A stretch of DNA of 64,000 nucleotides from Nilaparvata lugens (taxonomy: Eukaryota; Arthropoda; Insecta; Hemiptera; Delphacidae): assembly GCF_014356525.2 (NCBI RefSeq), contig NC_052518.1, forward strand, positions 7,644,869 through 7,708,868, in the 5' to 3' direction. Below the pieces are notes generated by a model. That model ran no database searches and was not told where the DNA came from. It saw nothing but the letters and a program-made list of their open reading frames with translations. This document shows positions 11,424 to 23,662 of the stretch, in pieces. The translations under genes and the position numbers were made by a program. Position 1 is the stretch's first letter; the number at the start of each line of letters is the position of its first letter.

Positions 11424-11917
11424 ACACAACATTTTTCCTTCACCTACATTTTTATAAACACTGCTAATAAAATAATTTTTAAAAACGTATGTGACCAAAC
11501 AATGTGTTACAACATAATCTAAAAAGTAAATAGAAATAGCTGGCTTGTAATCACAGTTCTCCTCCGACAGCACTATCTGTCGGCTAAAGTTGTAACAACA
11601 ATAACAGCCAAAACTACAGCTATGATGAAGTTCCCGTTTCAAATTTGATTAGTTAATAAGTAATATTCGTTGGCTGATATTTTGAATAACATGGAATAAA
11701 AGAAAAAAAATATATACATTTTTTTAGTATAATGATATGAAGTTTGTATAATAAATTCAGCATACAACATAAATTTATATATCGATCAAATGTCTGGTTG
11801 AGTTATTGAATTTAGTTGGTTTAATGACTACTCTATATGCTTCCTCATCTGAGCTTAGACCTTCTGACCTATTCCAAATGTACGTATTTGAAATAGAGAT
11901 GCTTCCCATGCTATTTA

Positions 11918-12030
11918 AATGGAGTCACTTTTACTCCCTAGGGAGTTTTTATGTTTTTTAGTACCGAGAGCGAAAAAGTGACACTTTAGTATCATGTTTC
12001 AGGGAGTAAAGTAAGTACTTTTGACAGTAG
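11918..12030. mobile_element. Short inverted-repeat element, related layout
   Basis: AGTCACTTTTACTCCCTAGGG at the left is roughly complementary to GGGAGTAAAGTAAGTACTTTTG at the right, around a centre with ACCGAGAGCG. It is more diverged than the other elements of this shape. Confidence 0.45.
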
Positions 12031-13010
12031 GTGGAGGAAAAAGTTTTTTTATTCTGTAGCTAATGAATTTCATAGGTATTGATTGTCCATAATGTATCCA
12101 GTGTCCACAATGGAAGTGATTGAACTACTCAAAATTAATGGCTTACTGGTCCCTCATAGAATTTATAGCATTACTGGTAATTGAGCCTGTCTTTTTTCAG
12201 CGTTGACTATTGATAAAAAGGTTTATTCACAATTCAATTAGCTTACCCGGTGAACTTCGTACCGCCAAAAAGTCAATGTATCTCATGTCACACTTGACTT
12301 TATTTTGGTGAATCATGAAATTTATCTGACAATCAATATTTTCATTTACATCTCAATACGGACTTCCTATGTGCATAGTCATGCAGCATTCATTATTCCG
12401 AAGACATATTCTTCTCAATCAATTGGTAGTAATATCTATCAGGAAAGTGTTGAATTGAAAAAAAGGTTGAATCAGTGTTTTAAAGATGAATTCAATGTTT
12501 TCATAGTTGTTGATTGTCAATAGATGGTCTAGGATATATACGATGTACGATGAATCACACAGAATTCCATATTCTTTCCATCTTCCATTTTAGGATGAAT
12601 ATAAGCTAAGCTAAATTCAAAAGAATTATAAATTATCCCGTCATTCTTCAGTAATTAATGAATGTATTATGAACAACTATCATGAGGTGAATAATTTTTT
12701 TTCAACATTTTCCACTTTTTCAATGATAGGGGAGTGATAATTATTGGTGTAGGTCTTCTAAGGAACCATTATCTACAGCTGGTACCAATCAACTAAACTT
12801 CAACTCCAAACTACCGTTTTAATACCAGTACACAATTTATCACAGGGTGACGTGTTTATTATACAGCAGGTAACTTTAGATGCTAAATCATATTATCACA
12901 ATATGATCTTGAATCATGATCATCTTTCCGTTCTTCGGTAGCCGCTCGGCCGACAATTTCGAAAACATAGGTATTTAAAATTGATTAATAGATAATATTA
13001 TTATTAGCCC
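12031..13010. other. AT-rich intergenic sequence, nothing recognised
   Basis: A 72-residue frame at 12305 has no recognisable motif. No RNA gene or shared repeat was noted. Confidence 0.4.
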
Positions 13011-13600
13011 CCCTTTCAAAATTTCTGTTCAGAAACCATCCCCAATATTCACACAACATATTCCCAAAGTTTCATGCCGTTATGTCAAGTAGTTTTCAAG
13101 TCTATAGGGAACAAACAAACACACAAACAGACATTAATTTTTATATGCTGAATATAGATTTACATTCGGCTTAAACAAAATAGAGGTAGAATGATAAGGT
13201 TGACAACTTTTAGTTCTGTTGTTTCAAATGTTTTTTCAAATCACTTTCAAAAAATTCATATAGTACCTACTATTGTGTTTGAGACACTTCTGGAGCTATC
13301 ATTGTTTCACCACTATTCTGTTCCACAGTCCTATCTCTTGCAGTCGTTAACTATATCTATAATAAAGGAAAGAACTGGCTTATACACGTATGGGATAGGG
13401 GAATTATGTTTGACGCATCATCACATCTGAACTACTGGACTAATTAACTTGAAATTTAGCATATAGATTCTCAATTAACAAAGGATGGTTATAGGCCTAT
13501 TTTCAATTCTTCAAAATTTTATTACGCCAAGTTTTCAGTTTTCAATTTTTAAAATAGATCCTTGCGGAACACGGGTTTCTGCTTGTTTGGAATATTTGGG
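13010..13600. repeat. Old dispersed repeats: one 3' end and one reversed copy of family P
   Basis: At 13010-13155 the sequence ends in AAGTAGTTTTCAAGTCTATA, then AACAAACAAACAC and TTTTTATAT, a common form for 3' ends of non-autonomous insect retroelements. From about 13345 the text CATCACATCTGAACTACTGG and AATTAACTTGAAATTT matches 25312-25530, and matches 50885-51115 on the opposite strand. No coding frame. Confidence 0.5.
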
Positions 13601-13914
13601 CGTGTCTAGCTGCGACCAATGACAGTGGAGCTCAGCCTTTATTGGTCGGCTATTAGCCAATCGCAGGGCTTCACCATACTACACATTCTGCTGCTCAATG
13701 TTCAAGCTTTCAGTTTACTCGAGATTGATATGGTGTAACAACTGAAACCAGTATCTTCAATTGTTGATATTGACAATATCAATTTGAGAGTGGTTCAACT
13801 CGATTCGTTTTCATTTGTATCCAGGACTTTCAGATCTATTCAAGATCAGTGGTTTACTATCTCATGCAATTTTTGAGAGGATACTCGATGATAACATTAT
13901 CGCCGAGACTATAG

Positions 13915-14030
13915 ACAACCGCACGGAAATAGTCCGATTGAAATTGGAACAGAGTCCCCCCACACCTCTCCACCACACCCATGGAAATTGTCAATTCATC
14001 AGGTGTATTATGAATATATTAATTGATTCT
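13915..14030 (+). repeat. Direct repeat copy 1 flanking a TIR element
   Basis: AGTCCGATTGAAATTGGAAC and the following CCCCCCAC / ACCATGGAAATTGTCAATTC text recur diverged at 14665-14780. The two copies bracket the TIR element at 14085-14574. Confidence 0.55.
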
Positions 14031-14084
14031 CATATATTATCAGCTGTGGACAACGCTAATCAACTATTATTCGTCAACGTTTTA

Positions 14085-14574
14085 CCATAGAGAAACAATA
14101 GCGTGAGTAGATATCCCATGGTATAGGGCGTTTACGTCATAACTTTTACTGCTATCTCAAGCCGATTACTGCCGAGAGACTACCAGCTTCACAGGAAGGT
14201 ACTACGGGGACTATCAGCTTGAGATAACAGTAATAATAATAATATCGTGTGACCTTGCTGGCTCAGGTCTTGTGTCAGAGTTTTCAGGTCGCAACTGATC
14301 AATTTCAGGGCCTCTGACATGACCTAAGGATTGCTTTTTCAGGCAGCCGGGACCAATGACTTAACGTGTCCATCCGAAACACGGGAGTGACCCGAGATAT
14401 TCGCTGTGGACAAATATCTTGTCCGGGCCGGGATTTGAACCCGGGCCTCTGAATCATAAAGCCAGCATCTGTTCTACTCGACTACGGCCAATCCTACAGA
14501 TAACAGTAAAAGTTGCGACATAAACGCCCTATACAATGGGATATCTACTTATGCTATTGTTTCTCTATGGTTTT
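14085..14574. mobile_element. Element with about 75-bp terminal inverted repeats, carrying a SINE
   Basis: The left end (CCATAGAGAAACAATAGCG, then GATATCCCATGGTATAGGGCG) is the near-exact inverse of the right end (GTATAGGGCGTTTATGTCGC read on the minus strand, to CCATAGAGAAAC). The interior holds a tRNA-derived SINE on the minus strand (14230-14495). No transposase is present, so it is non-autonomous. Confidence 0.7.
14230..14495 (-). mobile_element. tRNA-derived SINE, near full length
   Basis: Read on the minus strand, the head (14495 to about 14424) has a degenerate A box (TAGTCGAGTAGAAC) and a good B box (GGTTCAAATCC, about 14440). The body contains GGTCATGTCAGAGGCCCTG and ends in an ATTATTATT tail at about 14230. 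Truncated copies of the body are at 26738-26860 and 60752-60890, and a related central region is at 61255-61432. The head folds only loosely, so it is not a functional tRNA gene. Confidence 0.75.
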
Positions 14575-14664
14575 ACTCATCTCTTCCAATCTTGATTGGA
14601 CGTTCAGTTGTAGTGTTTATATGTAGTACAGTAGTGTTTAATACGAAATATACTAAGGGTACTT

Positions 14665-14780
14665 TATTAAACTGCACGAAAATAATCCGATGGAATTTGG
14701 AACAGATGAGTCCCCCCACTCGCAACCATGAACGTTGCCAATTCGTACCTATTACAAAAATATTAATAATCAATCCTCAA
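14665..14780 (+). repeat. Direct repeat copy 2 flanking a TIR element
   Basis: Diverged copy of 13915-14030 (AATCCGATGGAATTTGGAAC, CCCCCCACTCGCAACCATG). Short frames on both strands here are not conserved in the other copy. Confidence 0.5.
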
Positions 14781-15026
14781 CTCTTATTTGGAAACGCCAC
14801 ACTCATCTGTTCTAGACTTTAACGGACTACTATAGTCCTATTATACTACTATATATACTACTATTGACTATAGTGATTTCCTGTTATAAAAATTTCAAGT
14901 AGCCGTATTAAAACACTCAATAGTAGGTGAATGGTGAGTTTAGAAAGCACTGTAGATCTTATTCTGAAAAATTTTGAACAAGAAAAAGATTAGATAGAAC
15001 ATTATAAAAATCATTGAATAACTTAC

Positions 15027-15056
15027 CTCATCATCATAGCTATCAGGTTCCGACAT
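15027..15056 (-). CDS. Candidate first coding exon of an unidentified gene
   Basis: On the minus strand an ATG at 15056, preceded by ATCCAGGAAG, opens ten codons (MSEPDSYDDE) that end exactly at GAG|GTAAGT (donor 15021-15026), a perfect consensus 5' splice site. The acidic, serine-rich start is typical of N-terminal exons. The upstream 150 bases (higher coordinates) are comparatively GC-richer and could be 5' UTR. No later exon on this strand could be recognised between 1 and 15000, so the rest would lie leftward, possibly outside the window. The product is unknown. A ten-codon stub could arise by chance. Confidence 0.4.
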
Positions 15057-17170
15057 CTTCCTGGATTTCTTCCACGTTTACTTCAACCACCAATCTCCTC
15101 CCCAACTGCTCCCTTCCCTAACACTCACAATTTTCCGCTCCTATTCGTTTCATATGATATGTTCGCAAAATCATGACTCAAAAATATCTTCAACATTCCA
15201 CTCATTTACGGCGATTAGTACAATGAAAAAATCAAACAAAAATGGCACGGAGTAAGCAAATCATGCAACAAAGAAGTGTCTCTCTTTAAGTATCCCTGAG
15301 AAAAGATTCGAGTACGGCGTCGTATGAGTCAATTTTTTTCGTTCTTCTGTATTTTATTTGTATTATATTTCTCCTCAGATTCTTTGGAAGCAGTTATCCT
15401 TCAAAATCTTAGTTACTGGCTCTCCCAGACGGAACAGCTCTCTTTGAATCAGTGAACTATATAATCACTTTTCTTATTTCAGTCGTGCTTTCTCTTCTCT
15501 CATTCTCCACTTCACTGCATTTTTAGCTTTGTTGCGTTAATTGTTGTGTTTCTTACTGGAATAGAGTAGTAAGTGAAGTAAATGATTTATTTTTTGGGCT
15601 GAGTTCAATTTCTCCGCACATAAAATCGTTACTTCATGTCATATTCCTCATACGACAATGAAAGAATTTTATGATATCTTGCATTCGAACTTCATCACTT
15701 TGTTATTATATATTTTCAAGCTTTCTCACTCCATCATATCATAATCATTCAACAATAAATTCTTCATATCCTCCATCTCCAGATTCCCACGTTTTTGATA
15801 ATTATTCTCACTTCTTATAAACAGTATTTTAAATGATATATCACTCCACTTTCTCTGTAAACCAACTGATTTGCAAGAAATTTATCCTGCTCTGATATGT
15901 TTTATTATTTAAATATATATTATTTGAACTCTTTACTGTATCAAGTAACTAGTATCAATCTTGTACTGACTTCTTATCATCTCATACTTGAATGAATATT
16001 AACCTACAAGCGTTTAAAGATGATATCTAGTAATTTCGACTATGTAATATATTATTATAATGAACACTATTGAACTATTCTGAAGAACACTTTATCACTA
16101 TGAAGATCTACTTGTCTATACTACTTATTTTCGAAAAAACGGAATTTCCATCGATCTAAATATTGATTCCATTTTGGTCCAATCTTCTTGTATAATTAAT
16201 TTGTGGTCATTTTCGATTTCAATTCTTTCCTAACCTATTATTGCTCGATACCTTAGAATGTGTGGCGCATTAAACGCTATGTATTTTATTATATTTGTTG
16301 TCAAGGAGATAATCTCAAACTCATATTCATTTTTTATCTCAAAATTCTTAGCAGAGACCCAGAAAATCTCAATTTGTCTCTTATTTGAATATTTCAAAAA
16401 TGTCAAGTATGTTATTGATATTCAAAAATATTTCTATAAATCTTTTTGTAAATTAAACACATTCAAATGCAATGTAATTTAAGTGCAGATTTAAACTGAG
16501 AACATCAAAACCAGAAATGAATTACACTCGAAACTTCTATGAAAAATATATTGGTGCAAATATCTCTCATGTATCTCTTTTGTACATAAAAGTCCTCATT
16601 CGGATTTCTACAACTACTTTACTCTCCTTAGATTAGTTTAGAATTGATGGGTGTATCAGTAAGTAAAGGTCGATGTAACTTCTATAAAAATCTATCAGCT
16701 ACTAAAGTTCTACAAAATCGATACTTTTTAGAATATTATTTATTCAAAAATTTCTAATAATTGTTGAACGTAGAATTTAAAGTTGTCGAATATAAAATGT
16801 TCTACAGTATTCAAAAATCTCTAAAAGTTTCTATTTCACTACGCGTTTAATGTTCAACCAAAATCCACACAACACTAAATTATTATTTCAATTAAATAGT
16901 TTTGTATAATATTCAAATTTTTCGGAAACACTCAATGTCCCGTTGAAATGAAAATTTTTAGTATAGTTGAATTTCTGCCCGCAGAAATTGAAGTAACTAG
17001 CTATCAGGAAATTATCTGAAAGAAATAATGACATTGATGATCTACTACCCGAATTGATGGAATTTATGAGTTTAGAGAATTCTATGTTATAACCAATAAG
17101 TTTAATGGATTTATTTCAAGAACCTCACAATATTGAATTGATTTGAAATCCAAATATTTGAAATTTTAAA
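15057..17170. other. AT-rich sequence upstream of the candidate exon
   Basis: No repeat shared with the rest of the window was noticed, which is unusual here. The lack of insertions is compatible with promoter or regulatory sequence for the 15027-15056 exon, but no specific site could be named. A 74-residue plus-strand frame at 16258 has no recognisable motif. Confidence 0.35.
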
Positions 17171-17173
17171 TAG

Positions 17174-17327
17174 AAATAAAAATGAAAATCTTAGTACCCT
17201 TTTTTGAATTATTTAATCACAACATGTCTCAACATTGATGCCATTTTCAAAAATAACAAGCCATTTTAATCACATGTTGTGATTAAATAATTCAAAAAAA
17301 GGGTACTAAGATTTTTATTTTTATTTA
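17174..17327. mobile_element. Foldback with Penelope-like terminus pattern
   Basis: Arms of about 55 bp (AAAATCTTAGTACCCTTTTT, then GAATTATTTAATCACAACATG) face each other across a 42-base spacer. Read outward, each arm tip has TGAAAATGGCATCAATGTTG followed by GAGACATG, the same layout (TGA, hairpin, GARAC) seen at 22106-22332 and 63870-63896. Confidence 0.6.
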
Positions 17328-17654
17328 TATTTATATTACAAGTAGCGCTATACAGAAAAGAGACAATCTGAAATGTTATATGAACGGAAGTCGTTAGAAT
17401 ATCGAACTGATTAATTGGTAAACAAAGACGATTCTGACATCCTCTTTCTCTTTCACTCTTTCACATTGCATTCTCTTTCACACCTTTGCATTCATTCCGG
17501 GTAGCATCCATGTAACCCCTAAACGAGACGAGAGTTGCAAAGATGCATATTAATTATTAATTGCGCATGAGGTTTTGCTTAAAGCGCTCTGACGCACGAG
17601 CTGAAAGTTTCAGTTGAAAACACCCCAATCTCATAAAGATTGAGGTAGGCAATC

Positions 17655-17873
17655 TATAGCGAGGTCCATGTTATAAGGACAGTATTTGATTAACTTTGAT
17701 GTTGCTATCCTTGTCTATCATTCGACAAAGCAGGTAGTGCTATCCTTTCCCAGCTTCGCAACGATGTAAAATCTGTTTTTGACAATGCAGAAGTATAATT
17801 AATTAAGGCAGAGAATCGAAAACGCTGTTCTCCTATCTTTATCCACTGTCATTATAACGTGGACCTCACTATA
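17655..17873. mobile_element. Mariner-like MITE T, short form (219 bp)
   Basis: Terminal repeats TATAGYGAGGTCCAYGTTAT and its inverse lie at a TA site. It is the same length and nearly the same sequence as 53468-53686. The longer forms at 35743-36515 and 43679-44068 share both ends but have extra interior. There is no transposase. The Tc1/mariner class is inferred from the TA target and the terminal repeat. Confidence 0.8.
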
Positions 17874-17879
17874 GTAACG

Positions 17880-18855
17880 GTTCTTATGTTGGGAAGGGTT
17901 GTATCTCTATTTGTGACCAGTTATACTAGATTCAGTCATAAGCTGCAAAATATATTTCCAGAGGTTTCTAGTGCACCTACAACTGTATATCCAATCACTT
18001 CTCAACATAATATTACATTTATCATACCCTGGAACAAGATTGAGACTTTGGTCAATAGAACTCATACCTATAAGATTGTTTTATTATATTATGCGTTGAC
18101 ATATGAAAAAACATCATCCACAAAAGAAACGCATTCTGGAATAAGTTACAGAGTAAATAGAAAATTTACAAGCAACCGCCAACCCTCAAATGAATCATAA
18201 TATTTCAGATCAGATTCTGTAACTGAAATGCCCGGTCAATATAAATGAATAAATAAATGTTTATTTCCCAAAAAAACTAAAACCACAACATCAATTACAT
18301 AAATTACAATTACGTATAATAGTTGGTTACAAAAAATTCTTATAATGTGTCGTCCTCTACTTGTTTAGTTTTTTCTGTGTGGAAATTGACCTACTCCGCT
18401 ATGGCATACCATGTTTAGAGTAGTTTTGTTTGTTTTTTGTGTGTTTATTAATTATTAGTTAGTGTTAAGTAAGTCATTAGGTGGTTGGTTGTTGTTTGAA
18501 ATAATGTTTTCTATGTTCTGTCTTCCTTTGCTCATCAACCATTGTGTATTATTGTTTTGATTTATAATTGTTTTGAACTTTATATTGTTTTTATTTGTTA
18601 TTCTTGTTTTGAATTTTATAATATATTCAAGAATAAAAAATTATAACTCAAAATATACTACACTCTCCTACAATCAGATTTGGGTTGGGGTGGCATAGAG
18701 TTTTATGATATGACTTGAATGAGGTGTTAAATACTTTAATTAATAACAATTTCCAATAGAATTTTGGTGGAAGATATTTTGAGATAAATACTGTTATTTT
18801 TTTGTGTAGTTGAGAAGTTGAAACTGTGGTTATTATTCATATTAAATAAAAGAAC
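17880..18855. other. AT-rich sequence with possible retroelement 3' UTR
   Basis: A 113-residue plus-strand frame at 17859-18200 begins inside the MITE and has no known motif, so it is not called. At 18240-18400 the text reads like the reverse of a retroelement 3' end (TTTATTCATTTATATTG on the minus strand). Nothing else was recognised. Confidence 0.35.
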
Positions 18856-18859
18856 TAAG

Positions 18860-18945
18860 AAATTGTCCAAAATCACAGATTTTATTCAAAGTTAGAAAGA
18901 CCGGTTTCAATTGTTACACCATTGTCAATCTCTGATACTATATTG
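18860..18945 (-). repeat. Penelope-like terminus repeat, family Q copy
   Basis: The minus strand reads ATTGACAATGGTGTAACAAT, TGAAACCGG, TCTTTCTAAC and then TTTGGACAATTTC. The same unit occurs at 19803-19872, three times at 26000-26310, and twice at 40318-40560. Confidence 0.65.
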
Positions 18946-19074
18946 TACTACTTCAATTCAAAACATATATATACCTTTTACACTAAACTCAATCAACTTT
19001 TATTTTTCAAGTTATATTGTGAATATTTATAATTTTCTTTTTAGTTCTTTTTTCATTAGAACTCTTTCCCCACA

Positions 19075-19640
19075 CACAGACTTGTCTATGTGGGGAAAAT
19101 TCACAAGTATTTATATTATTTATACATGTGTACTGTATTTGTAATGATTTCTGTGAATAAACTCAATTTGAATTTGATAAACTGAAACTAAAAACAAGAG
19201 CAGCAGAATTTATACTAGTAGGCGAGTACTGCTATTGGTCAAGGGCATGAACGCCTGCCATTGGCCTAGCTAGACAGTGTCCTCCAACTTAACGGAATAA
19301 CTGAAACGTCACAAAATGGCGGTTTAAGCAGCAGACTCGCCATGATAATAAAACACACACAGACTTGTCTATGTGGGGAAAATTCACAAGTATTTATATT
19401 ATTTATACATGTGTACTGTATTTGTAATGATTTCTGTGAATAAACTCAATTTGAATTTGATAAACTGAAATTAAAAACAAGAGCAGCAGAATATATACTA
19501 GTAGGCGAGTACTGCTATTGGTTAAGGGCATGAACGCCTGCCATTGGCCTAGCTAGACAGTCTTCTCCCACTCAACGGAATAACTGAAACGTCACAAAAT
19601 GGCGGTTTAAGCAATAGACTCGCCATGATAACAAAATTTA
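19075..19640 (+). repeat. Tandem duplication of a 283-bp unit
   Basis: CACACAGACTTGTCTATGTG starts both units (about 19075 and 19358). Each unit contains a retroelement-like 3' end (GAATAAACTCAATTTGAATT) followed by GAGTACTGCTATTGGT and CATTGGCCTAGCTAGACAGT. The copies differ at few positions, so the duplication is young. Confidence 0.85.
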
Positions 19641-19802
19641 CATTCACTACAAAATAAAAACCGAGAAAACATGTAAAATAAAATAAAACAAATATGTAAA
19701 TAGAAAAACTATCGACTAATGTATGTTAACAATGTTATGATAAAACTAAATTCGTAGTGTTGTATTGGTTGAAATAACCAATTGGTTTCAATTGGTGTAA
19801 GA

Positions 19803-19872
19803 ATGGTGTAACAACCGAAACCGCTCTTTCTAACTTTCAATAAAATCTGTGTTTTTTGACAATTTCTCAGTA
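19803..19872 (+). repeat. Penelope-like terminus repeat, family Q copy
   Basis: ATGGTGTAACAACCGAAACC and CTTTCTAACTTTCAATAAAA match the inverted copy at 18860-18945. The pair brackets the 283-bp tandem duplication. Confidence 0.65.
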
Positions 19873-19884
19873 TTTTTATCAAAT

Positions 19885-21260
19885 TATCATTATTTCCAGA
19901 TGACTCTTTCAAAGACCTATCACAGGAGGTCTTTGATTATTATTGAAATGAATAATAAACTGACAGTTGAGAATGAAGTATCAAGTAACACAAAACAGGA
20001 ATAATATGTAGCTGAAAAGAAAATAATAATAAATTTAAAACACTAGTTTATATCGGTTGAAAGGAAATTAAAGGAGATTTTCTTAACTATCAGCTTTTTT
20101 CCGCGTATGGATCAATAGTCCATGCGGATGATATTTTTCCATTGATCTTTTGTTACGTTTGAAAAATTAATCCAGGATTGAAGAATTGAACTACAGAGCA
20201 AATTCAAATTGTTTGTATAATAATCCAATTTCTATATTTGAATCATTCAAATAATTCGATTATCCAATTTCCATATTTGAATCATTCAAATAATTCTATT
20301 ACTCCAACCAAATTGAGACTAGAGTAGAATAGGGACCTCAGGATAGTCTCTTTCTTTTCAGTAGATCAATAGTCAAAGCAGTTCCGGGATTATTATCACC
20401 CCTTTTCCTAATTTCAAGAATCATTACCCTTTATTATCACAAGACTATTTTCATCTCCTAAACACAATCAATGTAATGTCTTCGTAGGTGTATTCCATTC
20501 ATTTTTGTATTATAAATCCAATATTATTTTCCATTATAACATTGATTTTTCTGTAGTATGAATTATATTTGTATTTTAACCTGGAATTTGAAAATCTGAA
20601 CTTGATTTGTTTCTATTAGTATATTTTTTATGGTTTTCAACCATGTCCAGTGAGGATTAACCCTATCGTGGAATCAGATTGCAGAAAACTTGAGGTGAAA
20701 TTAGAGGTTTTCCATAAGATTTTCATTAGCTTGTGAAATAACGTGCTATTATCACGTGATACACTTTCATTGGATACATTGTGTATTGTATTGTATGGTA
20801 AAATTCTGGGAAGGAAGTTTTTGGGTTTTCCTGTATGCCCCACACTATCAAATGAATGAAAAAGATGAATTAATATTCATTTATTATTCATGAAATAAAT
20901 AAATATAAAGAGTTGGTGGAAATTATGGAAAAAGTTTGATATTCCCTTCACAAGGATAATATGACAGTGGGTTTTATTGATACTATTCGAATTGAAAAAA
21001 CTACTTTTAAAATTTTCCAATTAATGGTGATTTGAGTGTGATATTTTTGTTTTTTTATTATGTTTTCAACCGTCAAAATTTAAAATCTTAGTTTTCGTTG
21101 GTTTTGAGTGAAAATGGACTAAATTTCAGTAAAGTGAAATCATAACCCTATTTTGGACTTTTAAAATGTTATCTAAATTTGGGAGAGAAATAGTACAATG
21201 AGTATCCTCAGTTTTTCTCTCCTAATCAGTGTTTCTTTGTAAAAAATATAAAATAAAAAA
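19885..21260. other. AT-rich intergenic sequence
   Basis: Contains a small two-copy tandem repeat at about 20219-20303 (TATATTTGAATCATTCAAAT). Minus-strand frames at 19709 and 20637 show no motif. No gene is supported. Confidence 0.4.
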
Positions 21261-21261
21261 A

Positions 21262-21782
21262 TGTCACTTTAAAATTTTGGTCTGCCATCTTGGATCCGCC
21301 ATTTCTAACCCAACGTCTTCTTCCTCCTGATTGGGAAGGTGATTTGATACATGATTTTGATACAGAATTCCAGGAGAAAATGAATGACGAAGACCTCAAA
21401 TCGATATCTCAAACAGTTTCAAATGGAACAATCGAAATACAAACCATCAAATTTTACTTTTTTAGTGTTATAACGGAACAGAGTTATTGAACAGTTATAG
21501 TGGAATCTACACTCATGATTAGCAATTTGAGCAAAACATCCTATCTGTCAGATTTTCATTGTACTGATTGATTAGATTGTTGTATGATTTATTAGTATTT
21601 TTGAATGTGAATAACTTTGAATCGGTTTAAGATATCGATACGCTGTTTTCATCATTCATTCTCCATTAAATCTGAAATTCTGTATCAAAATCATGTATCA
21701 TATTACAATTTACCCATTTGAAAAAAGTGAAGTTCAATTCAAAATGGCGGATCCAAGATGGTGGACCAAATTTTTAAAGCGA
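21262..21782. mobile_element. Foldback element with about 150-bp imperfect arms
   Basis: The left arm (TTTAAAATTTTGGTCTGCCA, then TCTTGGATCCGCCATTT) is the inverse of the right arm (AAATGGCGGATCCAAGATGG, then ACCAAATTTTTAAAG). Inner parts (GATACATGATTTTGATACAG, and its inverse near 21680) pair as well. The short frames at 21290 and 21693 are two faces of the arms and not genes. Confidence 0.7.
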
Positions 21783-22105
21783 CAGAATAGTAGTTCTATT
21801 TATTCAAATAGGATCCCAAATGAAGCCTACTGTCAAATTACCCTTGTAAGAGAAATATTGAGCTGTTTTCACAATTTTCATCAACCCTGTATTACAACAT
21901 GCAATGAATAGGTTAATGCTCGTTCTAAAGCTTCTGTAAATCAAAGAACCTGTTCAGGCAACACAAACAAAATAATGGGAATGATACCGTAATTATTAGA
22001 TTCATTAGTAGAGTTGGATATATATGATAAAATGATAAAGATACTCATCATCTCTTGCAAGATATATCTGGAGGAATTGAGATGCTTAGTAATCAATCAT
22101 AGAAG

Positions 22106-22332
22106 ATAGTACTAGTACCCTTGAAGTATTTCTTTTGAATTATACACGACTAGTTTTGACATTTATGTCATTTTCAAGAGATTTTGATCAATATTCTCTT
22201 ATTTGAAAAAAAGAATACTTGAAAATGCCATCAATATCAAACAACTAGAAGTCGATTTGAAATGACACAAATGTCGAAGCTAGTTCTGTATAATTTAAAA
22301 GAAATATTTCAAGAGTACAAGCTATCTTCTAT
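22106..22332. mobile_element. Foldback with Penelope-like terminus pattern
   Basis: GATAGTACTAGTACCCTTGA and TTGAATTATACACGACTAG at the left pair with CTAGTTCTGTATAATTTAAA and CAAGAGTACAAGCTATCTTC at the right. The right arm reads TGAAATGACACAAATGTCGA and then AGCTAGTT, that is TGA, a hairpin, GARGC and a stem, as in the other elements of this shape. Confidence 0.6.
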
Positions 22333-22334
22333 AA

Positions 22335-23200
22335 TTAGACAATCCAGTAGCCCCATTGAAATACTTGATCAGAAAATATGCATAATATCCATTTCTCTAA
22401 ATGTGATATGCATGTTTCACATATTCATTCAAAATATCCTAACCATTACTAAGCAATCGACAGCATTTAAAGTGTGTAAAGCCTCAAGTCATTTCAGAAT
22501 GATTATCATCAGTCATGTGCATAACTGATGTCCCATATTATAATAAAATATATAATAATAAGTAATATAGGCTTATAAATGGAAGTATTGAACCATTTTT
22601 TGTAAATTTGCACTGTTCTTGAAACTTTCAGCAGGTCAGGAAAAATGCCTTCAGAATGAGATTTGTAATCTTCAGACCTGAATTTGTAATCTCCAGAGTG
22701 TAAAATTGTAAACAATGTGTTTTAAAGTTTTTAAAAAATTTGATAGAGGGAGAATCATGTTTCAGTTCCACATGTCTTCATAGGTTATTGCGAATGAATG
22801 ACTTTGAGAATATAGGTGAAGGGGAATTGTACTCTAACTCACACAAACACAAACACATACACATGCACACATTCCCACACATACATACAAATTAGATCAA
22901 GTTGTTTTGTATAGCTTGTATAATTTTATTGAGCTAAATTATTATTAAAAGACTAGAAAATTGTTTTGGATTTCAATGTGAGTAGCTCGATATACCTCAC
23001 AACATCTAAAGATGGATATATTTTTCACATCAAAACGGCAATAGATCATCAACACCAAAACGGAACTCAAAAATCGTTTTCACAGAACCAAACAGTCACA
23101 GAGTTACAACATCAAAATTTTTCCCGATATATTGAAATAAATTTCCCTCCTAGATCTACGATGAAATAAAAATCGGGAACAGACAGAATGCCACTCGAGT
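22335..23200. other. AT-rich sequence, nothing recognised
   Basis: A CA-rich tract lies at 22843-22885. Short frames on both strands carry no motif. Confidence 0.4.
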
Positions 23201-23660
23201 TCGAATAAAAAATCTGTACAGCTTTCTACATGCAGATCGCGAAAAAATAATCCGCTCGCGCCAATTCTGATGAATTTCGCCCCCTCACTGGTGCGTCAGC
23301 TTTGATGTTCGAGGAAAATGTTTTTTTTTTCGCGGAAGAGAAACAGAGTAGCGCGAGAAAGCCAGTCACCCTGTGGGAGGTGGGCAGAGGGTTGGCGAGG
23401 CGAACAATCGTGCTGCACTTACTACTACTACTCACATAGGTCACTGCAAACACAAAGTATGCTCTCAATGATACGCCGTGTGCCCTCTGTTGCCTGTCTA
23501 GTGCCTACTTGTGGAATGTTTCCGGCCACAACTAGCAACTACACCTCCCTTCAAAGCCCACAGCAGGCGACAACGTAGCGCGTGTCACAAATCTGTTAAT
23601 CGGCAATGCGATAGCGATCTATTGAACTGCGCTAGGAAGTGGCACGTGGCCGTTCACCAG
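23200..23660. promoter_or_regulatory. GC-rich patch, possible promoter or 5' exon
   Basis: This stretch stands out for CpG and GC content (CAGATCGCGAAAAAATAATC, CCGCTCGCGCC, GTAGCGCGAGAAAGCC, CAACGTAGCGCGTG) against flanks that are about two-thirds A+T. Overlapping frames of 80 (minus) and 86 (plus) residues reflect low stop density and not a clear protein. It ends where the 39-bp minisatellite begins. Promoter or first-exon identity is only inferred from composition. Confidence 0.3.
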
Positions 23661-23662
23661 AA

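Noticed and set aside
23226..23578. Overlapping 80- and 86-residue frames on both strands
   Set aside because: GC-rich sequence lowers stop density; neither frame has a domain or credible start and end signals.
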